A DNA stretch of 64,000 nt from Flaviflexus equikiangi. Its GTDB lineage: Bacteria > Actinomycetota > Actinomycetes > Actinomycetales > Actinomycetaceae. Shown in pieces: positions 1-7,955 of the stretch. Within the stretch, counting starts at the first letter, position 1; each line of letters starts with the position of its first letter. The notes beneath the pieces were generated by a model that saw only the letters and a program-made list of their open reading frames with translations, did no database searches and was not told the DNA's origin. Made by a program: the position numbers and the translations under genes. The DNA lies in contig NZ_CP059676.1 of the NCBI RefSeq assembly GCF_014069875.1, positions 930,001-994,000 on the forward strand, in the 5' to 3' direction.

Positions 1-273
<273 letters not shown>

Positions 274-283
274 CAACGATTGG

Positions 284-324
284 GGCTGCCGGGCCGGGTC
301 ATCGACCTGTCCAGCAGCCTTTTT
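284..324 (+). terminator. Probable intrinsic terminator after aroG
   Basis: GGCTGC (284-289) can pair with GCAGCC (314-319), with an inner GGGTC/GACCT stem, and is followed by five T at 320-324. It lies between the convergent aroG and pknL stops. Confidence 0.5.
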
Positions 325-373
325 CGTGCCTTGACGCCACGACCGCTGTCTGATCCTCACGGTGGCGCGGCAA

Positions 374-2317
374 TCACAGCACGGTGAGGACAATGACGGT
401 GCCTTTCGGAGCGAGCTCGCCTGCCGGTACCGACTGGTCTCGAACAGTGCCGAACACCCCGCCGAGGAATGTCTCGATCTCGACGACGAACCCAGCATCG
501 TCGAGCACTCTCGTGGCCTCGTCGCGCTGCCATCCGAAGACGTCGGGGACCTCGATGAGTTCGGGTCCGAGCGAGACGGTGAGCGTGACAGTATCGCCCC
601 GATAGAGGGTTCCGGAGGCCGACTGGCTGACGATGTCCCCCTCTGGGACGGTATCCGAATAGGCGTCATCGCGTTCGACGGTCACACCTGCGTCCCGCAG
701 GAGCTCTTCCGCCTCGGAGAATGCCAATCCCCGAACATCGATGACCTGGACGGGTTCCCTCCCGAGTGAGACCGTCACGACGACGACCGTCGAATGATCG
801 GTCTCCGTATTGGGGGCAACCGACTGGCTGATGACGCTGCCCGGGGGGACGACGTCCGAGTAGGCTTCGGCGATCTCGGGCTCAAGCCGTGCCTCCCGCA
901 ATTGATACTCGGCCGTTTCCTGAGGAAGACCGACAACGGCGGGTACGATGACCTGCTCGATGCCCTGGGAGACTGTCAAGACCACGGTCTCGTCTCGGGA
1001 CAGATCGGCTGGCACCGACGGATCCGTCGAGATGACGCGGCCTTCGGGCACATCGTCGGAATATTCGTAGCGTACATCGGGACTGAGACCCACACTGTCG
1101 ATGATCGAGACGGCGGCTTCCGCGTCACGGCCCGTCACGTCGGGCAACGCTATCCGCATTCCCGGGCCAGCCGTGAAATACCAGAACGCTCCTGCGGCTG
1201 TGGCTGCGACAAGGATGATGGTGATGAGCAACCGCCATACCTTCGATGCCGTTGAGGACGGATTCTTGTTCGAGCCGGAGCGCAGTCTGGCCAGTTCGTG
1301 GCCCTTGCTCGACAGGCGCCGCTCCGGCGGGGCCGTGAGGCGCGCGGTCCGATGGGAGGGAGTGAACGCCCGGGTCGTCATACCATCGTCGGGACGCTTC
1401 TCGGCCGGATCGAATGCGGTTGGAGTGACAGCAATCCTGCGTTTGGCGACGATAGCGTCGAGATCCTTGAGCACTGTCTGCACCCGATCGCGCGCCTCGA
1501 TACCGTCTGCGGGGCGATGCTCCGGATCTTTCGCCGTGAGGATTCCGATAAGGGAATCGACAGAGGAGGGGACCCACGGGGCGATCGTCGACAGTCTCGG
1601 CATGGGGTCGTTGACGTGCTTATAGGCAACGGCGATCGGCGTATCGGCAGTGAAGGGGACATCCCCGGCGATCAGCTCATACAGCATGATGCCGGCGGCG
1701 TAGATATCCGAGCGCGAGGTCGCCTCCTTCTCGAGGACCTCGGGTGCGAGATAGGCGACGGTGCCGAGAACGGTCCCCGCCGATGTTGAGCGTGCTGCCG
1801 CGACCGCGCGCGACAGGCCGAAATCCGTCACCTTGGCGGCGGGATTGTCCCCTCCCACCATCATGACGTTTTCCGGTTTGACGTCTCGGTGGATGAGGCC
1901 CGCGCGGTGGGCGGTGCCCAGGGCGGAAAGGACTTGGGCGACGATCTCGAGCGCGGTGCCGAGGGGAAGCGAGCCGCGCCGACCGAGTTCGGTGCGCAGA
2001 TCCGGCCCGGCAATGTATTCCATGACGAGGTACGCGGTCGTCGGGGAGTTCTCCGTCTCGAAGGTTCCCTCGTCATAGACGGATACGACGTTCGGATGAG
2101 AGAGCTTCGCGGCGGCAAGGGCTTCACGATGGAAGCGCCGCACGAACTCGTCCTGGTCGGCGAGATGAGGGTGGATGATCTTGACGGCGACGTCGCGGTC
2201 GAGACGCTGATCCGTGCCCTTATAGACGGTTGCCATGCCCCCGCGCGCAAGACGCGCACGGATCAAGTATCGGCCGTCGATCAGCGTGCCGAGCATCGGA
2301 TCAGGAACAGAATTCAC
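374..2317 (-). CDS. pknL: Serine/threonine protein kinase with PASTA repeats, PknL/PknB type
   Basis: A 647-residue membrane kinase. The N-terminal cytoplasmic kinase domain (about 17-285) has a glycine loop ARGGMATVYK, catalytic Lys46 in VAVKII, HRD at 143-145 and DFG at 165-167. A juxtamembrane linker leads to one membrane helix (about 361-382), then four extracellular PASTA repeats (about 389-647), each with the VPxVxG-like opening and TVxLTVSxG-like end. PASTA repeats bind muropeptides or lipid II, so the kinase probably couples wall status to phosphorylation. The symbol pknL rests on synteny: aroG on one side, Rv2175c-like and idsA-like genes on the other. PknB is the alternative name by domain content. 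The GTG start is preceded by a -10 hexamer 6 bases upstream, so the mRNA is probably leaderless. Confidence 0.93.
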   Translation of the reverse strand: MNSVPDPMLGTLIDGRYLIRARLARGGMATVYKGTDQRLDRDVAVKIIHPHLADQDEFVRRFHREALAAAKLSHPNVVSVYDEGTFETENSPTTAYLVMEYIAGPDLRTELGRRGSLPLGTALEIVAQVLSALGTAHRAGLIHRDVKPENVMMVGGDNPAAKVTDFGLSRAVAAARSTSAGTVLGTVAYLAPEVLEKEATSRSDIYAAGIMLYELIAGDVPFTADTPIAVAYKHVNDPMPRLSTIAPWVPSSVDSLIGILTAKDPEHRPADGIEARDRVQTVLKDLDAIVAKRRIAVTPTAFDPAEKRPDDGMTTRAFTPSHRTARLTAPPERRLSSKGHELARLRSGSNKNPSSTASKVWRLLITIILVAATAAGAFWYFTAGPGMRIALPDVTGRDAEAAVSIIDSVGLSPDVRYEYSDDVPEGRVISTDPSVPADLSRDETVVLTVSQGIEQVIVPAVVGLPQETAEYQLREARLEPEIAEAYSDVVPPGSVISQSVAPNTETDHSTVVVVTVSLGREPVQVIDVRGLAFSEAEELLRDAGVTVERDDAYSDTVPEGDIVSQSASGTLYRGDTVTLTVSLGPELIEVPDVFGWQRDEATRVLDDAGFVVEIETFLGGVFGTVRDQSVPAGELAPKGTVIVLTVL

Positions 2318-2323
2318 GTCCTC

Positions 2324-2329
2324 AGCTTA
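2324..2329 (-). promoter_or_regulatory. -10 element of pknL, leaderless type
   Basis: TAAGCT on the minus strand, six bases before the GTG at 2317. Confidence 0.6.
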
Positions 2330-2338
2330 GATGACTGT

Positions 2339-2368
2339 CCCCTGCCCCGCGTGGAAGCGGAGCAGGGG
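2339..2368 (-). terminator. Hairpin downstream of the LysM/SLT gene
   Basis: CCCCTGC (2339-2345) and GCAGGGG (2362-2368) form a 7-bp GC-rich stem just after the stop of the upstream minus-strand gene and before the pknL promoter. There is no T-run, so termination is inferred from position. Confidence 0.4.
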
Positions 2369-2382
2369 AGAAGAGTCACGAC

Positions 2383-3801
2383 TCAGCGGAACTGAGCCAT
2401 CGACGCCTTGACTCGCTGGACGTAGGTGACCGTGTCGGAGAACATGCCGTAGCGGCGCACGGATCCAAGGCCCTGATAGTAGGAGGCGATGCCCTCATCG
2501 ATCGTGCTCGTCGATCGCTGCAGCTGTCTGATGATGACGACGCCGGCGATGATGTTGTCGCGGGGGTTGAGAAGATTGAGATCGCGGCCGATGAGATCGG
2601 ATGCCCACTCTCCGGAGGTGGGGATGACCTGCATGGTGCCGATAGCATTTGCCGGTGACACGGCCCTCGCGTCGAAGCCGGACTCGCGGAACGCGTGTGC
2701 CTGAGCGAGTGCGGGATCGACGCCGTACTGGAGCGCAATCTCGCGCACCATCGCCTGGGTCTCTGCACGCGATGGGACCGAGATCGAGTTGAGGTATGCC
2801 TTGTTCTCGTTGGCTGACCGAACCGTCGCATCCGGGTATGTGTAGTGAAGGAAGGTGTTGGGGACGAGATTCTGGCTGCTCGACGTCGAGCCGGATGTCG
2901 AACCCGTCGAGGCCGTGCCCGACACCGTCAGCACCTGGCCGGGGTAGATGACCGTCGATGACAGGCCCGAGGCCTGCATGATTGCCGTGACGGATGTGCC
3001 GTACTTCGAGGCGATGCCGGACAGCGTGTCCCCGCGCACCACCGTGTGCTTCTTCGAAGCCGAAGTGCTCGTCGAGGGTTTCGCCGTTGATGAGGTGCCT
3101 GCTGACGATGTGCCCGTCGAGGGCTTCGCTGCCGACGTGGAGCCGGAGAGCTTCAGTACCTGACCGGGGTAGATGATGTTGGCGTTCTTCAGGCCCGAGG
3201 CCGAGACGATCGCCGATACGGTCGTGCCATGCTTGGCCGCGATCCCGGAGAGCGTATCGCCGCTCTTGACCGTGTAGGTCGAGGACGACGTCGCGGTCGA
3301 CGATGTGGTCGAGCCGGTTGTCGTCGAGGACGGCTTTGCCGCAGCTGAGCCCGAGAGGGTCAGTTTCTGTCCTGGGAAGATGAGGTCGGATGAGAGTCCC
3401 GATGCTGACTTGATCGCCGCCACGGAGGTGCCGTGTCTGAGGGCGATGCCGGAAAGGGTGTCGCCCCTCGTGACTGTGTACGTCTGCGCGGACTGCGTCT
3501 GCACAGACTGCGGGGCAGTGGTGGCTGACGACGTCGTGGGGATGTTGAGACGCTGGCCGGGGTAGATGACGGCGTTGCTGCCGAGCTTGTTGGCGTCGAT
3601 GATCGAGTTCATCGACACGCCGAATCTCTTGGCGATCTCCCAGACGGAATCGCCGTGGGTGACCTGATACGTCGCGGCAGGAAGTCGAAGGGCCGGATTA
3701 TCCGCGGGCAGGTCCGCGGCTGTTGCTGGGATGGGAGCAAAGGCGCCAAGCGCTGCGGTGGCAGCGACGGTAGCACCGAGTGAGCGCCGCGAATACGACA
3801 T
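2383..3801 (-). CDS. Secreted LysM-repeat protein with lytic transglycosylase (SLT) domain
   Basis: A 472-residue exported wall enzyme. Residues 1-29 look like a signal peptide (SRR, hydrophobic core, ATAA). Four LysM peptidoglycan-binding modules lie at about 44-88, 107-150, 176-219 and 252-294, each ending YPGQ/FPGQ-L and joined by Ser/Thr-rich linkers. A transglycosylase-like catalytic domain fills about 345-465, with the likely catalytic Glu373 in FRESGFD and the AIGTMQVIP motif. It should cleave glycan strands outside the cell. The ATG at 3801 has a GGAGG ribosome site. The gene sits between pknL and its likely substrate gene, divergent from the latter. Confidence 0.88.
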   Translation of the reverse strand: MSYSRRSLGATVAATAALGAFAPIPATAADLPADNPALRLPAATYQVTHGDSVWEIAKRFGVSMNSIIDANKLGSNAVIYPGQRLNIPTTSSATTAPQSVQTQSAQTYTVTRGDTLSGIALRHGTSVAAIKSASGLSSDLIFPGQKLTLSGSAAAKPSSTTTGSTTSSTATSSSTYTVKSGDTLSGIAAKHGTTVSAIVSASGLKNANIIYPGQVLKLSGSTSAAKPSTGTSSAGTSSTAKPSTSTSASKKHTVVRGDTLSGIASKYGTSVTAIMQASGLSSTVIYPGQVLTVSGTASTGSTSGSTSSSQNLVPNTFLHYTYPDATVRSANENKAYLNSISVPSRAETQAMVREIALQYGVDPALAQAHAFRESGFDARAVSPANAIGTMQVIPTSGEWASDLIGRDLNLLNPRDNIIAGVVIIRQLQRSTSTIDEGIASYYQGLGSVRRYGMFSDTVTYVQRVKASMAQFR

Positions 3802-3832
3802 TGATCCTCCGAGTAAACTCCATGTGATCCGT

Positions 3833-3856
3833 GTGCGTAATGTTTACGTTGCGCAC
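3833..3856. promoter_or_regulatory. Imperfect palindrome in the divergent intergenic region
   Basis: A 24-bp element (GTGCG ... GCGCAC ends) in which 18 of 24 positions match the reverse complement. It lies 32 bp upstream of the LysM/SLT start and 95 bp upstream of the Rv2175c-like start, so it could be an operator. No regulator is identified. Confidence 0.3.
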
Positions 3857-3939
3857 CGTGATACGACTGTGACAGTTGTTTCAGATGTGACACTATCGCG
3901 TGCGGCGGCGTGTCGCCAACCGAATCCCATAATTGGTCT

Positions 3940-3945
3940 TAATAT
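3940..3945 (+). promoter_or_regulatory. -10 element of the Rv2175c-like gene, leaderless type
   Basis: TAATAT followed by six bases and the GTG at 3952. No Shine-Dalgarno sequence is present. Confidence 0.65.
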
Positions 3946-3951
3946 CCTTGT

Positions 3952-4302
3952 GTGAATTCACCTCTCCCAGACCACCTGTCCATTCCCGAAGCAGCGGAAG
4001 CCCTCGGCATTCGACTCCGTGACGTTCGCGCTCTGATCTCCGACCGGAGGCTTCTCGCGACACGTCGAACAGGCCCCCTGACAGTCTCGAGCGACCAGCT
4101 CATCGAGGTCGATGGCCGCTACGAGGTTCTCGGCAGCCTCCGAGGAACCCTCATCCTTCTCGAAGATTCAGGGTTCAGCGATAGCGAGGCCGAGGAATGG
4201 CTCCACCGCGAGAACCCCGAACTGGGGGAGGCGCCGATCGCCGCACTGCGCTCCGGCAAGCACCGCGCGGTCCGTCGCATCATCGCGAGTCTCGCGTTTT
4301 AG
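3952..4302 (+). CDS. Rv2175c-family winged-helix DNA-binding protein
   Basis: A 116-residue cytoplasmic protein. Residues 8-30 (LSIPEAAEALGIRLRDVRAL) form a MerR/excisionase-like helix-turn-helix, and the C-terminal half (SLRGTLILLEDSGFSDSEAEEWL ... RSGKHRAVRRIIASLAF) matches the mycobacterial Rv2175c fold. Rv2175c is a documented PknL substrate in M. tuberculosis, and pknL lies two genes away here. The GTG at 3952 is chosen because a -10 hexamer ends six bases before it and no ribosome site exists. With this start the protein lacks most of the flexible N-terminal tail carrying the known phospho-acceptor in Rv2175c. Its DNA target is unknown. Confidence 0.75.
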   Translation: MNSPLPDHLSIPEAAEALGIRLRDVRALISDRRLLATRRTGPLTVSSDQLIEVDGRYEVLGSLRGTLILLEDSGFSDSEAEEWLHRENPELGEAPIAALRSGKHRAVRRIIASLAF

Positions 4303-4324
4303 CGGGTCCCGGAGGGCCGGAGGC

Positions 4325-5398
4325 CTAGAACTGGCGGTTCGTCAGTGCCGACATGAGGCTGTCGAGCATGTCCTTCCCCGGGCCCTCCGGCAGCTTCTCC
4401 CATGACTGACGGGCACGAGACTCGCGTTCGTCAATGAGGTCCTCGTGCTCGGCCCACGCCCCGCTCTCGATGACGAGATCGGTGATGGTCCGCGCCTGCG
4501 CATCCGATACGTCCGTGCCGAGCGACTGGGCGATCATGTGCGCCTCAGGAGTGCCCGCGAGCCGGGCCAGGGCCGTCAGGATGAGAACGGTCCTCTTGCC
4601 CTCGCGTAGATCCCCTCCGGTTGGCTTCCCCGTCGCCGCCGGATCGCCGGCGAGGCCCAGAGCGTCGTCCCGCAACTGGAACGCCTCGCCGAGGGGCGCA
4701 CCGATGCTGGTCAAAAGCGCGAGCAGGTCCTCGTCCGCACCGGCTGACTCGGCTCCGATGAGAAGCGGATCGCGCACCGAGTAGCGGGCCGACTTGTGCC
4801 GCAGCACAGCGAAGGCGTCGTCACGTGCGCGGAGCAGAGCCGACCTCGGGTCAGTGCTCTCGAGGAGTGCCATCAGGTCAATGTTCTCGGCGCGGATGTC
4901 GAGGAACTGACCGAAGGCGACCTCGGCGCACATGGTGTTGAAGCGGCGGGCCGACGGTGCGGAGCCGTGCATGACCATGTGAGAGCCGGCGAGTGCGAGA
5001 AGGAAGTCTCCCGAGCAGATCCCTGCATCGCGCCCGTAGTCGGCAGAGTCGCCGACAAGCGAGGACCGGTCGAAGTCGTGGGCGAATGCGACATGGACGG
5101 CGGGCTGCCCGCGTCGTGTCGGAGAGTCGTCCATGATGTCGTCGTGCACGAGCGCCGCACCCTGGAACAGCTCGATGGCGACAGCAACCTCAACATCGTC
5201 TCCGGTCGGCTGACTCCCGCGCGCGCACATCGCACCTGCGACCGAGAGCAGGCCTCGGATCCGTTTGCCCCCGGACAGAAGGCTGCGGGTCGGTGCGATG
5301 AAAGACTCGACGAGGGTGCGATCGGCGTCGGGGAAGGGCGGAGATTCAAGCGCTTCCAGCGTCTGCGCGGAGATGTGCTGGGCCAGGGACTCATGCAT
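4325..5398 (-). CDS. idsA: Polyprenyl (geranylgeranyl-type) diphosphate synthase
   Basis: 357 residues from the ATG at 5398; a longer frame upstream to 5518 has no family resemblance. An all-alpha trans-prenyltransferase that condenses isopentenyl diphosphate with allylic diphosphates. Evidence: GGKRIRG (about 43-49), the first aspartate-rich motif DDIMD (86-90) with DSPTRRG, and the second motif LRDDALG. Product chain length cannot be read; GGPP or a related short-chain product is likely. In M. tuberculosis idsA2 lies in the same pknL/Rv2175c neighbourhood. It converges on the Rv2175c-like gene. The start follows TAGAGT by seven bases. Confidence 0.85.
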   Translation of the reverse strand: MHESLAQHISAQTLEALESPPFPDADRTLVESFIAPTRSLLSGGKRIRGLLSVAGAMCARGSQPTGDDVEVAVAIELFQGAALVHDDIMDDSPTRRGQPAVHVAFAHDFDRSSLVGDSADYGRDAGICSGDFLLALAGSHMVMHGSAPSARRFNTMCAEVAFGQFLDIRAENIDLMALLESTDPRSALLRARDDAFAVLRHKSARYSVRDPLLIGAESAGADEDLLALLTSIGAPLGEAFQLRDDALGLAGDPAATGKPTGGDLREGKRTVLILTALARLAGTPEAHMIAQSLGTDVSDAQARTITDLVIESGAWAEHEDLIDERESRARQSWEKLPEGPGKDMLDSLMSALTNRQF

Positions 5399-5405
5399 GG
5401 CCACA

Positions 5406-5411
5406 ACTCTA
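5406..5411 (-). promoter_or_regulatory. -10 element of idsA, leaderless type
   Basis: TAGAGT on the minus strand, seven bases before the ATG at 5398. Confidence 0.6.
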
Positions 5412-5505
5412 TCGCCAATGCTCAGCTTTGCCCCTACCGACTCTCGTCCACAGGCAGCGTTCCGCGCGGAAGACGGTGTCCCCTCACGGTGTTTGATCGT
5501 GAGCC

Positions 5506-6465
5506 ATGAATACAACACAGCACAGCATCATTCCCCTTTCAGCCCTGGCCCACGCGGCGATGGAGGCGACAAACTATTCACCCGACGGGAAGACCGTCAT
5601 TCTGTACTCCAACGGGGCCGGAATCGATGACATCACGATCCACGATCTCGCCTGGATCCACATGATCGGAGAACCCCGCCAGGCACGCACCGCGGTCGCA
5701 CTCATCTTCCCGCCGCACCGCGACACCGAGGTCTGTCATGCTGCGCGCCAGCTCGATTCGCTCGGGGAGGCTCTACGTCGAGCGGGACGATCGTGGGACA
5801 CCGTCGTCGCCCGGGGCGGGGTCCGGTTCCGGATCTACAGCGACCACGGCTGGTTGGACGAACCGGAGACAGACACGATGAACAACGATGACCTTGATCG
5901 TCTCATCGATGCTTTCGCCGGTTCGCCCGGGCGCTCCCGACAGTTCGACATCGCACGGGCGGTGGATGCTGGAGAGGCGTGGATCGAGGCCCTCCAGGGT
6001 CGCATGGCAGGTCGGCCGATCGTGTCGCCCCCGTCTGCCTCCCTCCAGGCTGGATCTGTGCGCGATGCCGTGATCGTGTGGGCGGTTGGCGAGACAGGCA
6101 CGGACCGGCTCATGCCGGGGGAGCGGTTCGTGCCGCCGATTCAGGCGCCGAACCCCGAGCGCATCGACATCGCACTATCACTCCTGGCGGAGCGTATCGG
6201 CCAGCCGGACACGGTCCATGCTCTCGCCTGCGCCTCCTATCTCGCCTGGTGGAGCGGATATCGTCGGCTGGCGGCACACCTGTGCTATCGGGCCCGATCG
6301 ACAGGACAGCGCAGCCGGCTCGCGTCGCTGGTGTGGACTGCCCTCGTGCGAGACATCGTCCCGCAGTGGATGCGCGAAACGGTGCGCCCAGCACAGGAGG
6401 ATCGGGCGCGGCCCGGGAGGCCGTTCCCCGGTTCCGCCCACATGGGGGACGAAAAGCGGTCATAA
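5506..6465 (+). CDS. DUF4192-like protein
   Basis: 319 residues, soluble, function unknown. The C-terminal segment with QPDTVHALACASYLAWWSG followed by a short helical repeat resembles actinobacterial DUF4192 proteins, whose C-termini read like a single tetratricopeptide-type unit. The N-terminal half (TVILYSNGAG ... RQARTAVALIFP ... YSDHGW) has no motif I can name. It is divergent from idsA. Its last codons overlap the promoter of gcvT: the TAA at 6463-6465 lies inside the gcvT -10 hexamer. The family call is moderate and no biochemical role is proposed. Confidence 0.55.
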   Translation: MNTTQHSIIPLSALAHAAMEATNYSPDGKTVILYSNGAGIDDITIHDLAWIHMIGEPRQARTAVALIFPPHRDTEVCHAARQLDSLGEALRRAGRSWDTVVARGGVRFRIYSDHGWLDEPETDTMNNDDLDRLIDAFAGSPGRSRQFDIARAVDAGEAWIEALQGRMAGRPIVSPPSASLQAGSVRDAVIVWAVGETGTDRLMPGERFVPPIQAPNPERIDIALSLLAERIGQPDTVHALACASYLAWWSGYRRLAAHLCYRARSTGQRSRLASLVWTALVRDIVPQWMRETVRPAQEDRARPGRPFPGSAHMGDEKRS

Positions 6466-6466
6466 T
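6461..6466 (+). promoter_or_regulatory. -10 element of the gcvTHP operon, leaderless type
   Basis: CATAAT followed by six bases and the gcvT ATG at 6473. It overlaps the stop codon of the preceding gene, leaving no room for a glycine riboswitch leader. Confidence 0.55.
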
Positions 6467-6472
6467 GGCGCC

Positions 6473-7567
6473 ATGAGCCTCAACGTGACAGCCCTCCATG
6501 ACATCCACACCGGCCTCGGCGCGACGATGACCGATTTCGCCGGATGGAGCATGCCGCTGAGATATGCCTCCGACCGAGCCGAACATGCGGCAGTGCGAGA
6601 ACGGGCGGGAATGTTCGACCTGTCCCACATGGGGCAGATCCGCGTCGAAGGCCCTGACGCCGGCAGGCTCCTCGACTATGCCCTCGTCAGCACACCCTCG
6701 ACCATGCCGATCGGCAGGGCCAGGTATTCCCTCATGGTCAACGTGAACGGCGGGATCATCGACGACCTCATCGTCTATCGGACCGACGATATCGACTTCC
6801 TCATCATCGCGAACGGAGCGAACCGCCTTCGCGTCGGGGACGAACTGACCGCCCGCTCGGAGGGGATGAAGGTCGCGATCCAGGACAAGACGACGGCCCG
6901 CGCCCTGATCGCCGTCCAGGGTCCGGCCAGTCTCGACATTGTGTCATCGGTGATCGACGACGCTGACCGAGCGGCTTTCGTCGAGCTCGGTTACTACCGT
7001 CATGGGCTCTTCACCCTTCGCGGCATTCCCGTCCATATCGCCCGCACCGGTTACACGGGCGAACGAGGCTACGAGATCATGTCGGATGCGAACGTCGCCG
7101 TCGACCTGTGGAGGATCCTGTCCGAGGCGGGGGAGACATCCGGCGTCATCCCCTGTGGTCTCGCGGCGAGAGATTCCCTCCGTCTCGAGGCCGGCATGCC
7201 ACTCTATGGACATGAACTGACCGAGGACCTGACACCGGCGGAAGCGGGCCAGGGGAGGGTCGTCAAACTCGACCACGACTTCGTGGGTTCCGCTGCCCTG
7301 CGTGGCCGCGGGGAGCCGGCGACGGCTCTCTACGGGCTGGCCGGTGAGGGCCGGAGGGCCGCCCGGGCCGGCGCGACAGTAAGCATCGACGGCAACGATG
7401 TCGGTACGATCACCTCCGGTATCCTGTCCCCAACCCTCGGTTATCCGATTGCTCTCGCGCTCCTCACCCCGGGGCTCGAGATCGGCCAGGTCGTCACCGC
7501 GAACGTACGCGGCAAGGAACAGCCCATGACGATCGTCCAGCTTCCCTTCTACTCCAGCACACACTAG
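6473..7567 (+). CDS. gcvT: Glycine cleavage system T protein (aminomethyltransferase)
   Basis: 364 residues. It transfers the methylene group from the aminomethyl-lipoyl arm of GcvH to tetrahydrofolate and releases ammonia. Family signatures include FAGWSMPLRY near the N-terminus, FDLSHMGQI, GGIIDDLIVYR, TGYTGERGYE, CGLAARDSLRLEAGMPLYGHEL and the C-terminal barrel ending TSGILSPTLGYPIALA. The ATG at 6473 gives the usual family N-terminus and sits six bases after a -10 hexamer. It is the first gene of gcvT-gcvH-gcvP, with 13 bases to gcvH. Confidence 0.95.
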   Translation: MSLNVTALHDIHTGLGATMTDFAGWSMPLRYASDRAEHAAVRERAGMFDLSHMGQIRVEGPDAGRLLDYALVSTPSTMPIGRARYSLMVNVNGGIIDDLIVYRTDDIDFLIIANGANRLRVGDELTARSEGMKVAIQDKTTARALIAVQGPASLDIVSSVIDDADRAAFVELGYYRHGLFTLRGIPVHIARTGYTGERGYEIMSDANVAVDLWRILSEAGETSGVIPCGLAARDSLRLEAGMPLYGHELTEDLTPAEAGQGRVVKLDHDFVGSAALRGRGEPATALYGLAGEGRRAARAGATVSIDGNDVGTITSGILSPTLGYPIALALLTPGLEIGQVVTANVRGKEQPMTIVQLPFYSSTH

Positions 7568-7580
7568 GAAAGGCGCACCC

Positions 7581-7955
7581 GTGTACCCCAACGACCGTCA
7601 ATACAGCCCAGACCACGAATGGCTCACCCAGGATGCGCCGGCCCGCGTCGGAATCACGCAGTTCGCAGCGACAGCCCTCGATGAGGCCGTCTATGTCGAA
7701 CTCCCCGAGGTAGGATCCGAGGTCACGGCGGGAGAGGCCTGCGGCGAAATCGAATCCGTCAAGTCGGTATCGGACCTCGTGGCCCCCGCTTCCGGGACCG
7801 TCGTCGCCGTCAACGACGCCGTCATCGACGACCCGAAGCTGGCAACCGATGACCCTCACGGCGATGGCTGGCTCTACGAGCTCGAGGTCAGTGAACCGGA
7901 CTCGAACCTCATGGACAGTGCCGCCTACGAGGCACTGACCGCGGAGACGCAATGA
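7581..7955 (+). CDS. gcvH: Glycine cleavage system H protein
   Basis: 124 residues, the lipoyl carrier shuttling intermediates between the P, T and L proteins. The lipoylated residue is Lys61 in ESVKSV. The family start YSPDHEW and GITQFA are intact, as is the C-terminal GDGWLYEL region. It starts with GTG behind an AGGAAAGG ribosome site. Its stop overlaps the gcvP start (ATGA, 7952-7955), which indicates translational coupling. No lipoate ligase or lpd gene lies in the window. Confidence 0.95.
   Translation: MYPNDRQYSPDHEWLTQDAPARVGITQFAATALDEAVYVELPEVGSEVTAGEACGEIESVKSVSDLVAPASGTVVAVNDAVIDDPKLATDDPHGDGWLYELEVSEPDSNLMDSAAYEALTAETQ

Noticed and set aside
3802-3951. c-di-AMP (ydaO) riboswitch upstream of the LysM/SLT gene
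   Set aside because: Such riboswitches do precede wall-hydrolase genes in actinobacteria, but the intergenic space is only 150 bp and I could not find the conserved core.
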